Shown piece after piece: positions 1 through 10,728 of a DNA stretch of 64,000 bases (its first letter is position 1; every line of letters begins with the position of its first letter). A model generated the notes under the pieces. It was not told where the DNA came from and did not search any database. It saw only the letters and a list, made by a program, of their open reading frames with translations. This stretch comes from Annona cherimola. Its lineage: Eukaryota; Streptophyta; Magnoliopsida; Magnoliales; Annonaceae. A program made the translations under genes and the position numbers. The DNA lies in NCBI GenBank assembly GCA_030490835.1, contig CM059975.1, forward strand, positions 37,666,133-37,730,132, given 5' to 3'.

Positions 1-19
1 GAACAGTGGAAAAACCAAC

Positions 20-505
20 TTGGGAAAATTAGATGCTAAAAGTGATGAGGCAATATTCCTTGGTTACTCATCAAATAGCAAAGCATATAGAGTATTCAAT
101 AAACGAAACCAAGTTGTAGAAGAGTCCATACATGTTGTTTTTGATGAAACTAACTCTTGCTACAAAAGAAAAGATGATTTAAGTGATGCAGATGATATAG
201 CAAGCAATTTTGAAAAACTGCATGTGGAAAAGTAAGAAGATTCCATGGAGGAAAGGGTAAGTGAAGGTAATAATTCCTACAAACCTCCAACTGATTTGAA
301 ATTCATACATGCCCATCCAATTGAACAAGTTATAGGGAATGTGTATGAAGGTGTAAAAACTAGAAGATCAAAACAAAATGTTTGTGGACAATACGCCTTT
401 GTATCCAAAATTGAACCTTCTAATATTAATCAAGCTCTTGATGATGAAAACTGGATTATAGCTATGCAAGAAGAGCTAAATCAATTTGAAAGAAATCAAG
501 TTTGA
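20..505 (+). pseudogene. copia integrase C-terminus and IN-RT linker, broken
   Basis: The first part (20-235) reads FLGYSSNSKAYRVFN followed by the VEESIHVVFDE signature, the end of a copia integrase, where the domain passes into the variable linker. An in-frame TAA at 233-235 and a TGA at 503-505 interrupt it. The frame is the same before and after both stops, so these are point nonsense changes. After 505 the reading continues without a gap into the reverse transcriptase ([11 protein letters not shown]). The homologous minus-strand piece at 16106-16738 supports the alignment. Confidence 0.85.
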
Positions 506-1591
506 CACCTCTTTCCTAGACCAAATGATTGTACTGTTATTGGCACCAAGTGGGTCTTTAGGAACAAATTAGATGAAAGTGGACTTGTAGTGAGAAACAA
601 AGCTAGACTTGTGGCAAAAGGATACTCACAAGAAGAAGGAATGGATTTTGAGGAATCCTATGCCCCGGTTGCTAGATTGGAAGCAATTCGCATCTTATTA
701 GCTTTTGCATCTCACATGAACTTTAAATTGTTTCAAATGGATGTTAAAAGTGTATTTTTGAATGAATATATAAATGAAGAGGTGTATGTAGAACAACCAC
801 CTAGATTTGAAGAAAAAGATCAATCTAAATTTGTATACAAGTTAACCAAAGCATTATATGGATTAAAACAAGCTCCAAGGGCTTGGTATGATAGACTAAG
901 CAAATTTCTGATTGATCATGATTTTCAAAAAGAAAAGGTAGACACCACTTTGTTTATCAAATACATAGAAAATGATATATTGATCATTCAAATTTATGTT
1001 GATGATATTATTTTCGGTGCTACTAATGAGACTCTTTGTCAAGAATTTTCTGAGCTTATGCAGAAAGAATTTGAGATGAGCATGATGGGAGAGCTAAATT
1101 TCTTCCTTGGACTGCAAATCAAGCAATTAAATGAAGGAATTTTCCTCAACCAGTCCAAGTATATCAAAGAAATGCTGAAGAAGTTTGGCATGGAGAATAG
1201 CAAAGGAGCAAACACCCCTATGAGCTCAACAATTAAAATTGACAAAGACGAGAAAGGAAAAATAGTTGATTTAAAATTGTATAGAAGCATGATAGGTTCT
1301 TTATTATATTTAACTGCTTCTAGGCCCGATATATTGTTTAGTGTGTGTATGTGCTCTAGATTTCAATCATGTCCAAAAAAATCACACTTGGTAGCTATGA
1401 AAAGAATTTTCAGGTACTTAGTAGACACTACCAATATAGGACTTTGGTATCCAAAGGGCTCTAATTTTGATCTAATCGGCTACTCGGATGCGGATTTTGC
1501 CGGTTACAAAGTAGATAGAAAAAGTACTAGTGGAACATGTCAATTTCTTGGGAACATGTTGGTTTCATGGTTTTCCAGAAAAACAAACTAG
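506..1591 (+). pseudogene. copia reverse transcriptase
   Basis: The typical copia RT domain (RVT_2 type) is visible: [14 protein letters not shown] near the start, [12 protein letters not shown] carrying the first catalytic Asp, [11 protein letters not shown], and the intact active site [10 protein letters not shown] near residue 145 of the segment beginning at 590. The C-terminal part includes [12 protein letters not shown] and [16 protein letters not shown], the connection to RNase H. The frame is lost at about 1577-1583 in a run of A, where one extra base seems to be present, so the ORF ends at 1591 just before the RNase H core. Confidence 0.92.
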
Positions 1592-1940
1592 TGTTGCTCT
1601 ATCTACGGCGGAAGCCGAATACATTGCCGCCGAGAGCTGTTGTGCCCAATTACTTTGGATAAAACAGCAACTTAGGGACTGTGGCATGAATTTTAAAGAT
1701 ATACCCATTAGATGTGACAATACTAGTGTCATATGTTTAACTAAAAATCCAGTCTTGCATTCTAGGACCAAACATATAGACCTTAGATATCATTTTATTA
1801 GAGAACATGTGGAAAATCATGATATATGTCTAGTATATGTAGGAACTGAGGATCAAATTGCAGATATATTCACAAAGCCCCTAGCAAAAGAAGCATTTTA
1901 TAAAATTAGAAATGACATGGGAATGATTGAATTAACTTAG
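1530..1940 (+). pseudogene. copia RNase H
   Basis: After the frameshift near 1580 the RNase H continues in another frame: VALSTAEAEYIAAESCCAQ, RCDNTSVICLTKNPV, HSRTKHIDLRYHFIRE and ADIFTKPLAKEAF. These are the usual C-terminal motifs of copia pol, and the normal stop follows at 1938-1940. The first 16 codons of the open frame (before about 1580) are a shadow of the RT frame. The 3' untranslated part begins directly after, with a purine-rich AGGGGGAG tract. Confidence 0.9.
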
Positions 1941-2250
1941 CATAAACTTAGGGGGAGCACCTGTTTAAGGGGAGCAAACCCACCTATCTCTTTACCCTCT
2001 AACTTTTTGATATATTGACAAAAAGGGGGAGAAGAGTAGGATTTGATATAAGTCCAAAGTGGGAGAAGAGTAGGACAAAGGGGGAGAAGAGTAGGATATG
2101 GTTGGGGAGAAGAGTTTAAATGTTTTCAACTTGAAAGTTTGCATGAGCATATGTTTGTTAAATGTTGAAAGTTTGCTAAACATGTTATTTTTTAGTTATT
2201 GAAAGGTATACACTCAAATCGGTTTTGTCAATCATCAAAAAGGGGGAGAT
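1941..2250 (+). other. copia 3' untranslated region with repeated GGGGGAGAAGAG motifs and polypurine tract
   Basis: This stretch has no gene. Between about 1948 and 2115 it carries several copies of a purine-rich GGGGGAGAAGAGTAGGA-like motif. At 2239-2250 it ends with an AAAAAGGGGGAGAT tract immediately before the LTR, the expected place of the plus-strand primer. The minus-strand relative has a shorter matching tract at 12293-12304. Confidence 0.75.
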
Positions 2251-2394
2251 CGTTGGAAATATGTGGAAAACAAGTTAAAACTATGTTTTGATGATTAACA
2301 AATCAATTTGAGTAAGTCTCGGCTAATAACATGTTTTTGGATATGTTTAAGGGATATACATTTGAAGAACATAAAGCATGGAAGGCCAAGTCGT

Positions 2395-3155
2395 TCCCCA
2401 AGTCGACTCCAAGATCGACTTCAAGAAGCCAAATTTGTCCAGAGTTGAAAATGGGAGAAGAACAAGTGAAGTCGCAGGCCAAGTCGACTCCACTTGCGAC
2501 TTGGGAAGCCAAGTCGCAAACGAAGTCGACCTCACCATCGACTTCAGACGAGAAATTCACTCCAGAGACGAATTCGGGACAGCAAAATGCCAAAGTCGCA
2601 AACGAAGTCGACTCCAGTTGCGACTTGGGCGAAGTTGCAGACGAAGTCGACCCCAAGTTCGACTTGACGTTCTCAAAGCTCAAAGATGCAGTTTCAAGCT
2701 CATTCCAAGAATCAACTTGAGTTTTCTCAAGACCAAATCAAGAGAACAAGATCATTATCAATGAGTCTCTCAAGTCCAAGACAAAGCTTCAAACATATTT
2801 GAAGATAAAGAAACTCAAGTCATGAAGACTAGTATCAAAAGCAAGATGCATAAACTCAAGGACTCAAGGCTTGCAAAATCATGGAGCTAAAGAAAAATAA
2901 AGACGATGACTCGAAAGGAAATGTAGGAACCAAGCATTCCAAAGTCTTCAAGTTCATCAAAACCAATCTGCCGAGGTGAAGTCGCACCCGAAGTCGACTT
3001 CACCTGCGACTTGGGTCAAGTCGATGCCCAAGTCGACCTAATCTGGAACTTGAAGTTGCAACGGAGAAGCGAAGTCGCACCCGAAGTCGACTCCATCTGC
3101 GACTTGGGCGAAGTCGCATCCGAAGTCGACTCCGCCTGCGACTTGGGTCGCAACG
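2395..3155. repeat. degenerate dyad array (AAGTCGCA / AGTCGACT / TGCGACTT) in copia U3
   Basis: Many imperfect copies of three short motifs recur: AAGTCGCA, (A/G)AGTCGACT(T/C) and its frequent mirror TGCGACTT. GAAGTCGACTTC is a perfect 12-bp palindrome, and AAGTCGCA and TGCGACTT are reverse complements, so each module can be read equally on both strands. Spacing is irregular, about 15-25 bp between motifs. Open frames over this array on both strands are by-products of the repeat and are not called as genes. Confidence 0.88.
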
Positions 3156-3227
3156 GTCGAAATTTATTCGAACGTTGGCGCATTTAATGCGCGCCAACCA
3201 CCTTCTAACGTTCGGATTCCCTCCACA

Positions 3228-3238
3228 ATTATAAAAGG
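3228..3238 (+). promoter_or_regulatory. LTR TATA box
   Basis: TTATAAAAGGG lies just downstream of a GC-rich dyad (GTTGGCGC ... GCGCGCCAAC, 3175-3198). It is at the expected U3/R border of the element 1 LTR, about 630 bp before the LTR end. The related LTRs have TATATATAG in the same relative place. Confidence 0.65.
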
Positions 3239-3868
3239 GAGTTATTGTGGACGAGAGAAGTAGCTGAGAATCATTAAGTGTGCTTAACTCCTATATTCAA
3301 GAGCTTTAAAGAGATCAAGCTACTCAAAGAGGAAGAACTTTGCTTCAAACTGCAAGAGCTCAACTTCTGAAACTTCAAAGCCAACACTACGAGTTCTTCA
3401 CTGCGCCAAATTGCTTCTACACATCTGTAAAGTGTAGATTTCTTTTGTTATTTCGTTTAATTGTATTAAGCTTGATTTAGCTTGGGTAGCTAAGATCAAG
3501 TATATGCAAAGTAGTGTGTGATTGGAGTGAGACTCATCACCTACTTGTGCAGTGTGTTGTTTATGCCCCCTAGAGCTGGAATCTAGAAGAGAGCAGTGAC
3601 TCTAATTGTATTGAGAGAATACAATAGTGGAACCCAAGTCACAAGGAGTGTGAGCTTGGAAGAGTGGAGTATGGAGGTTGCCCGAACCACTATAAAAATC
3701 TTGTGTGCTTGATTTATATTTCTGCTCTTTACATTATATTGCTTTCCATTTCGTTCCTTCATTAAGGGGATTAGATTAATCCGGGGTAAAGTTTCTGTTT
3801 AAGTTATAAATTTTTAAATACCAATTCACCCTCCCCTCTTGGGTTTTGCCATTAACTCGGGACCAACA

Positions 3869-4832
3869 GTTGGCGCGCAATAAATGTTCCAACGTTCAAA
3901 AATTCGAACGTTGGTTCCCTAAGTCGCAGGTGGAGTCGACTTCGTCTGCGACTTGGCTTCCCAAGTCGCAACTAGAGTCGACTTCGTGTGCGACTTCAGT
4001 TCCGAGTTTCTCAAGTTTGAGTGTGGGTCGACTTGGTTTCAGACTTGACCTCAAGTCGATATTGGAGTCGACTTGGGTTGCGACTTGACCTGTCTTTGTG
4101 TTGAAATTTGCTTTGGTCCTTGTTTGATTTCCTCTAGCTTGTTTAGCTTTCTTTCTTGAATCTTCTTACTTCTGAAATGACTTCTTATATTTGTAAATCT
4201 TCTTGAAGGACTTGTCTTAGATAGTAGTCTTCATGACTCGAAACTTCTTCATCTTCAACTTATGTTCGAAGCTGTGCCTTGGACTTGAGAATTGATAATG
4301 AGATTGTACCTTTGATTTGGATTTGAAAAATCCCAAGTTGATCTTGAAAATGAGCTTGAGTCTGTATTTTGGTCTTTGAAGAACTCAAGTCGAACTCGGG
4401 GTCGACTTCATCTGCGACTTCACCCAAGTCGCACCTGGAGTCGACTTCGTCTGCAAGTTCGGCATTTTTGTGCCCCAAAATCAGCTCTGGAGTGTTTTTG
4501 CCGTCTGAAGTCGATGCTGGAGTCGACTTCGTTTGCGACTTGGCTTCCCAAGTCGCAAGTGGAGTCGACTTGGCCTGCGACTTCACCTGCTTTTCCTTCC
4601 ATTTTGAATTTTGCTGTGTGGTCTGTTTTGGAGTCGAATATGGAGTCGACTTTGGGATTGACTTCACCCTAAGTCGAAGTCCAAGTCGACTTGGATATCG
4701 ACTTGGCTAATTCATTCCTTAAATCATTAAGCAAAGTCATTAGTAATCACCTTATACTCAATTTTAACTTTGTTAATCATCGAAACTCATGTTTTGGTCA
4801 ATTTTGTTTTGCTTTAAATATTATTTCCAACA
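3869..4832 (-). repeat. copia LTR fragment (same family, opposite orientation)
   Basis: Read on the minus strand it begins TGTTGGAAATAA at 4832, continues through the GTCGAC array and stops in the promoter region (GTTGGCGCGC at 3869) exactly where the element 1 LTR ends. The remaining half of this LTR should lie left of the window, beyond the 5' LTR of element 1. This indicates that element 1 inserted into an older LTR of its own family. The several overlapping frames at 4260-4710 are repeat artefacts. Confidence 0.82.
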
Positions 4833-5342
4833 CCTTTATCCAACATGGCTCTTTCCTTTTCTACCCTTTAATGATTTGGATTAAGATTACAAAACTAATT
4901 AAGTAATTAATGATGTATAAATAGACAGGAATAAGATTTCAGATAGGCCATAAGAGCACGTAATAGGGTGCTCCACCATCTTCAACCCATTCCCGTTCTC
5001 AACCCATCTGCTGGGGATGGCAAGAGACCTCTTCTCCAACCAACAAGTAGTATGGATCAAAAGCTAAATCCTTCTGCACCTTCTTCGACATCAATCGGCG
5101 ATGCATGTCTTAAATCCGACATCTCAACAGTGCCACCCCTTCCTAAAAACCCATCAGCCGTGAAACTAGAGCTCGATTTTCCTCTTAGAATCTGCAAATG
5201 ATTAGTTTTAACAGAAGCATGGATTATGTGGACCTCTGATTAGGAATGCTAGAGCATCTTCATCATCCTAAAATGAGGCATCTGCAAAAACTGTAAAACC
5301 ATCTTGTCACTAGCCTTTGTTCACAAAGCAGCAAATTGTAGC
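4833..5342. other. host sequence flanking the gypsy insertion; no recognised gene
   Basis: Unique-looking sequence between the LTR fragment and the gypsy element. A Pro/Ser-rich open frame at 4968-5201 (+, 77 aa, containing NPSA and PPLPKNPSAVKLELDFP) has less AT-rich composition than its surroundings and could be a relic of a cellular exon. I do not recognise it. The gypsy target duplication GTAGC is at 5338-5342, and the same host sequence resumes at 25629. Confidence 0.5.
5338..5342. repeat. target-site duplication GTAGC (left)
   Basis: GTAGC directly precedes the LTR end TGTAACAC at 5343 and is repeated at 25629-25633 directly after the opposite LTR end (GGCTGTTACA). Five bp is the expected length for gypsy integration. 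Confidence 0.92.
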
Positions 5343-7754
5343 TGTAACACTCCACCCTTGAAGTGTTGTGAATGAGGTCTACTATGTCAAAGCTGAGAAT
5401 AAGATCTCCCAAGATGAAAATAGATACCAAGGTGCAAAATCATAAATTTTTTAACTATTATATCTCGAATTTGCTCCTTATGGAGTTATTATACAATTTT
5501 CAGTGTTTAAAATCAAAATAAGCAAGCATTATAAGATAATTTCAATAAAGTTCTAAACTTTTTTGTCTTTTCCTCTGCTAGGTGTTGATAATGGCTCTAG
5601 TATAGTATTGTATCCCTGTTTTTCCACTGAAAACAAAAACTATGTGAGCTGAAAGCTCAGTAAGTAAAAATATATATATATATTTTTACTAAATTCATTT
5701 TGCAATCATTTTGATTTTTTTCAAAAATAATTACAACATCTATAGTGTCTTTTATGCTCAACAAACTCTACTTAGTGAAAATTTAAAACCTTTTGATACA
5801 TGTGCACACACATGTCGATTTGAAATCATGCATTCATACTGTGGGTATTATCATCTACTTGTGCTCGCGTGCAGCCGTGCTATACATTCGTGAGCTAGAT
5901 TATCTCCTTTAGTAGTCCTGAGGTCGCTACCCCCGGTACTACTATACTACTTTTCTCTTTGGCGGCAAACCCAATATGCAATTATGCATCATGCTCATGC
6001 ACTGTAATTAATGCACCACTTAAATTCACCACTAAATATGGTTTTTGAAATAAGAATGCTCATATTTGAATAATCAATTTGAAAGAAAATAAATAATCAC
6101 ATATCATAGCAAATAATAATATTCACACAATATTTTCAAAGTCATGCTTTGGTAAAAGTTTACTTACCTCTGAGTAGACTTTAAAACTCTTTTTTTTTCC
6201 AATTTCTTATAGTAGCCTCAAGTCTTTTTTCCTAATTTTCATCACAATATGTTCATTATTTCACTTTGGTTTTCATAAATATTATTTAAAATTCCATTTA
6301 CAACTTTCACAAATTTTCTCATAATTTTAATCGGTCAAAAATCCTATTTACTTCTATTTATTCTTATATTAATTCACTTTTAAACAACTTTATTTTTATA
6401 TATAAAAATAAATTTGGACTTATACTTCTTTAAATATTTTCCTTTAATTTTTCTCATTTTTTTATAATTTTTTTCATAATTTTTTTCATATACCTTTAAA
6501 AACTTTCATTCCTCATAAAATTATAATTTTAAACTCATTTAAGCTTCTAAATATTGACTTTAATTTTCTTGGTATTTTTCATAATTTTTTGTATTTTTTT
6601 TAGATTTTTCAATATTTATTTGAATTCTTTTTTTTTTGGCCGCCGGCGCCAGCGAGTTGGCCCCCGATGGGTTGCTGCTGGTGGGCCAAAACAGTGGGCC
6701 AGGCTTGTGGGTTGGATCCTTTGTTGGAAGTTGAGTCAGACTGGATATGTAGGCTGGCTTTGTTTACGTGGGCTAATCTCTTGGGCTTTTGTTTCTGTGA
6801 GCTTAAGCTTGGTTTCTGGGCTTCTGACTCACTAGGCCTATTTAGATGGGCTTAGCCCACTAGTCCAGAAGCGTATTCATTTATTCGTTTATTTTCAATG
6901 GTCCATATTTTCCATTTAAAATAGCTTATATCTCTCAATATACATATATGTTTGATCTGAAATTTTAGGGGTAAGCTTATAAAATTATGGTTTATAATAT
7001 GGACGGTCCGTTTCTCAAAATAACATCTCTATTATTGGATTTAATATAAAGGGTTTAATAAAGGGTTAATATTAAATATCACTTCAAATAGCTATATAAA
7101 CTAATTTTTAACAGAATTAATTTATCACACATACTGTAAAATATCTCAAATAATGTTTATAATTGTTCAGATTATTATTTTTGCATCTATATTTTCCTGT
7201 AATTATTTTTTGTGTTTTTCTCTTAAAATACATATTTACCACTCTATATTATGTGTAAAAATCGCTATATCTAAAAATCTATAAGTCTGATCAAGATAAA
7301 ATTTTGCAGGCAAACTAATCTTATAATTATCTTATTATTGTATGGTCACAATTCTCTGATTATGCCCAGAAGTACGTTTATTTCATCATATATCATTTCA
7401 TACCATTTATTTGGTACTTCTCATTTAAATAAGTAAAATTTCGATATCAAACATTTCAATAATATTCCTGTGACTAATTAGTCATGCTAGAAACATCGTG
7501 AATGATTTACATCTATGAAATAACTTGCGTATAATATAGAATGAATGAGATTAACAGACAAAATGGTTCGACGCAGCTTACCTTCAAAAATTGTTTCTTC
7601 TTCCTTCGTCTATCTCTTGTGTAATTTCTCTTCTTCTTCTTCTTCAAATGGCGGAAACCCATCTCACATTTGCCCTCTTTTATACTAATCTAATTGCTAA
7701 ACGACTGAGATTAATTGCCATTAATTTGAAACAGAAGTGACGATGGCTATTACA
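5343..7754 (-). repeat. gypsy 3' LTR (2412 bp)
   Basis: On the minus strand it starts TGTAATAGCC at 7754 and ends GTGTTACA at 5343, with TG...CA ends. It matches 23204-25628 along its length with scattered substitutions and small indels, for example an ATATAT run near 5670 that is reduced in the other copy. A TATAAAAGAGG motif on the minus strand (7677-7687) lies only about 75 bp inside the LTR start, so U3 may be very short. The LTR contains AT-rich stretches and a GC-rich island near 6640-6700. Frames such as 6554-6835 occur in both LTRs and are not genes. Confidence 0.93.
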
Positions 7755-7766
7755 TTCTCCCCCCCT
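7755..7766 (-). other. gypsy polypurine tract
   Basis: On the minus strand TAGGGGGGGAGAA immediately precedes the LTR start TGTAATAG. This is the standard position of the plus-strand primer. Confidence 0.85.
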
Positions 7767-7791
7767 ACAAAAAAAGTTTCGTCCTCGAAAC

Positions 7792-8772
7792 TTAATTAAA
7801 CAAAAATGGATACTTTTTTTTGATATCTTCTTCAAGCTCCCACATAGCCTCCGATTCTCCATGATTGCTCCATTGCACTTTGACATATTTTATCAACCTT
7901 TTCTGCAACTGTTGCTCTTTAGAATCTAGTATTTTAATTAGATTTTTCTCATATATTAACTTATCTGAGATTGACAACCGATCTGTTGTAAGCACATGAG
8001 AAGGATCTAACACATATTTTCTCAACATAGAAATGTGAAACACATTATGCACTACAGCCAATGAGTGTGGTAGTGCTATTTGATATGCCACTGCTCCGAC
8101 ATTCTTTAGAACTTCATATGGTCCAATATAACGAGGATTGAGCTTTCGTTTTTTGCCAAATCTCATAACTCCTTTCATAGGTGATATTTTTACAAACACC
8201 TTATCACCTATGGAAAATTCTAACTCTCTCCGCCTTAGATATGTATAACTTTTCTGTCTACTTTGGGCAGTAAGCAATCTTTTTCTGATTAGCTTCACTT
8301 TATCTGCAGTTTCTTGCACAATATCTGGCCCAATCAATCTTCTTTCTCCTACCTCATCCCAATTTAAGGGTGTTCTGCAAGGCTTCCCATATAAAGCTTC
8401 ATAAGAGGACATTTTAATGCTAGCATGATAACTGTTATTATATGCAAACTCCACCAAAGCCATATATTTATCCCAATCATTTCCAAAATCTATTATACAC
8501 ATTCTCAACATATCCTCGACTACTTAATTTAGTCTTTCAGTTTGCCCATCTGTTTGTGGATGAAATGTTGTGCTAAATTTCAATTTTGTGCCTATTTTCT
8601 GATTTAAACTGTGCGAAAACTTCGAAGTAAATATAGTATCTTGGTTAGAAATAATTGGCTTGAGAATTCCATGCAACCAAACTATTTCTTTACAATATAG
8701 GTTAGCTAAATTTTCCGCAGAATAACTGGTTTTGATTGGCAAGAAATGTGCAACCTTTGTTAACCTATCCAC
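7792..8772 (-). pseudogene. gypsy integrase core and chromodomain-like C-terminus
   Basis: MDRLTKVAHFLPIKTSYSAE and FHPQTDGQTERLN are the central rve motifs of gypsy integrases. The C-terminal part follows with PCRTPLNWDEVGERRL, the KGVMRFGKKRKLNPRYIGPYEVL barrel motif, and a tail ending VQWSNHGESEAMWELEEDI, which resembles a chromodomain and is typical of plant chromoviruses. An in-frame TAA at 8524-8526 separates the core from the tail; both halves are in the same frame. The catalytic region upstream of 8772 is degraded. Confidence 0.9.
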
Positions 8773-9319
8773 AATTACCCAAATAGAATTATTTCCTGCA
8801 GCAGTCCTTGGTAACCCCTCAATAAAATCCTTAGTGATTTCATCCCACTTCCATTATGGTATTTCCATTTGCTGTAATCATCCTGCTGGGTTTGATGTTC
8901 GGCTTTGACTTGTTGGCATGTTAGGTATTATGCTACAAATTCTGCTATTATTTTCTTCATACCCATCCACCAAAAATTTCTTTTAAGATCTTCATACATC
9001 TTTGTACTCCCTGGGTGTATGGTGTATGGTGTATGGTGAACAATGAGCTTTTTTTAAAATTTTTCTTCTTAGTTCTACTGCATCGAGTATACATAGCCTT
9101 CCTTTATATCCGACAGTGCCCCCATCATCAACTGTGAATTCTTCCATAGTCCCTTCTGTCACTTTCTCCTTTATCCTTATAATTTGTTTATATGTTCTTT
9201 GCTTTTCTTTGATCTGTTCAAATAGACAAGGTTTCACTTGTAATTGATATAACTGATACACTAACTCTTTGGGGGCAAACTTTTAATGACAATTTTCGCA
9301 TGTCATTAAATAACTCCTC
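8773..9319 (-). pseudogene. gypsy RNase H-integrase connection and integrase zinc-binding region, degraded
   Basis: One open piece (8992-9261) contains LCILDAVELRRKILKKAHCSPYTIH, matching the start of the integrase N-terminal HHCC region (usually AH.S.Y..HPG..K). A short GTATGGT repeat at 9020-9037 appears to disturb the frame at this very point. Downstream, KFLVDGYEEN-like residues can be followed in another frame. The region is recognisable only by its position between RNase H and the integrase core. Confidence 0.65.
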
Positions 9320-9745
9320 CTAATCGGTAATTAAAGTAGCTAAATTGCTATTTGACTTCCTGCTTAAAGTATCAGCTACTATATTTGCTTTCCCTGGGTG
9401 ATATTGGATATTCAAATTATAATCTTTCAGTAATTCTAACCATCTTCTTTGCCTCATATGCAATTCTTTTTGAGTGAAAATATATTTCAAGCTCTTATGA
9501 TCTGTATAAACATCACATTGCTCCTCATAAAGATAATGCCTCCGAATTTTCCAAGCAAACACTACTGCGGCTAGTTCCAAATCATGAGTAGGATAATTCT
9601 GTTCATAAGGTTTCAACTGCCGTGAAGCATATGCAATCACCTTCCCATTCCGCATTAATACACAATCAAGATCCTTTTTAGAGGCATCGCTATAAATAAC
9701 AAATCCTCCACCACTAGTAGGGGTAGTTAAAACTAGTGCCTTCAC
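9320..9745 (-). pseudogene. gypsy RNase H
   Basis: Contains [64 protein letters not shown], and [20 protein letters not shown] with [16 protein letters not shown]. These are the full set of gypsy RNase H signatures. It is in the same frame as the RT at 9761-10297 but separated from it by an in-frame stop at 9761-9763. Confidence 0.93.
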
Positions 9746-9760
9746 TAATCTCTGCTTAAG

Positions 9761-10606
9761 TTATTGAAAACTATTTTCACAATCATCAATCCATTGAAAT
9801 TTTACCCCCTTTCTTATTAGCTTTGTGAGAGGAGTACATATCCGAGAGAAACCTTCTACGAATCTGCAATAATACCCCGCAAGACCAAGAAAGCTACGTA
9901 TCTTCATGACATTTGTCAGCCTTGGCCAATGCACCATTGCCTCGACCGTAGCAGGATCAACCATAATACCTTCTACTGTAACAATATGCCCCAAAAATGG
10001 AACACTATGCATCCAAAACTCACATTTCTTCAATTTTGCATATAATTTGTTCTCCCTCAAAGTTTGCAATACCATTCTAAGGTGTTCAACATGATCATCC
10101 TTTATTTTTGAATAAATGAGAATGTCATCTATAAATATGACCACAAATTTATCCAAATAGGGTCTGAACACTCTTTGCATTAAATCCATAAAGGCAGTTG
10201 GTGCATTTGTTAGCCCGAATGACATTACCAAAAATTTATAATGTCCATACCGAGTTTGAAAAACAGTTTTCTGTATATCTTTCTCTTTAATCCTCAATTG
10301 ATGATATCCCGACTATAAATCAATTTTAAAAAATATAATTGTCCCTTGTAGTTGATCAAATAAATCATCTATTCGAGGTAAATGGTATTTATTTTTTATA
10401 GTCACCTTGTTCAGTTCTCTATAATCAATGCACAATCTCAAACTACCATATTTCTTTTTTACAAATAGAATTGGCGCTCCCCAAGGTGACACACTTGGTC
10501 GTATAAAACCCTTATCTAATAATTCTTCTAGCTGTGTTTTTAATTCTGCCATTTTTGTAGGGGCCATTCTGTAAAGTTGTTTAGAAATTGGAAGTACCCC
10601 AGACAA
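9761..10606 (-). pseudogene. gypsy reverse transcriptase
   Basis: The first part (10313-10606) has [38 protein letters not shown] and [13 protein letters not shown]. The second (9761-10297) has [17 protein letters not shown] and the intact active site [14 protein letters not shown] at 10313-10315 interrupts them in frame, between the catalytic Asp of FKIDL and the following segment. Upstream of 10606 the sequence leading from protease to RT ([13 protein letters not shown]) is recognisable as far as the copia insertion at 10728. Confidence 0.93.
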
Positions 10607-10728
10607 TATATCTATTGGAAATTCTATTTCTCTCTGAGGGGTAATCCTAGCAACTCGATAGGAAAAATATCAAGAAATTCTTTCACTATTGATATCTCTT
10701 CAAGAGATAAAGTTTCTTTGTTTATATC

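Larger units (their letters stand above)
1..3868 (+). mobile_element. Ty1/copia retrotransposon, 3' part (element 1)
   Basis: The window opens inside the pol gene of a plus-strand Ty1/copia element. The order is integrase C-terminus, reverse transcriptase, RNase H, polypurine tracts, 3' LTR, which is the copia order. The reading frame is broken by two stops and a frameshift, so the copy is dead. The 5' LTR, gag and protease lie left of the window. The 3' LTR belongs to the same family as the LTRs of the copia element at 10729-20788, because both share the GTCGAC array, the CCAACA terminus and the R/U5 sequence. Confidence 0.93.
2251..3868 (+). repeat. copia 3' LTR of element 1 (1618 bp)
   Basis: It starts with CGTTGGAAAT, the counterpart of TGTTGGAAAC in the related element (so the first base is changed), and ends with GGGACCAACA. 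U3 holds the GTCGAC/TGCGACTT array (about 2395-2670 and 2970-3150), a palindromic promoter region near 3170-3200 and a TATA box at 3228-3238. The R/U5 part (3240-3868) matches 19633-20350 and 10729-11430 read on the minus strand. It lies directly downstream of the RNase H and the polypurine tract. Confidence 0.9.

Noticed and set aside
2303..2764. Several overlapping open frames on both strands (also 3846-4710, 11473-12155, 20390-20617)
   Set aside because: They lie in the GTCGAC/TGCGACTT array of LTRs, appear in parallel frames on both strands and consist of repeated Lys/Ser/Thr patterns; they are products of the repeat, not genes.
6554..6855. Open frames with RVGPRWVAAGGPKQWARL, present again at 24415-24774
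   Set aside because: Same position in both gypsy LTRs, antisense to the element, lengths differ between copies; no protein support.
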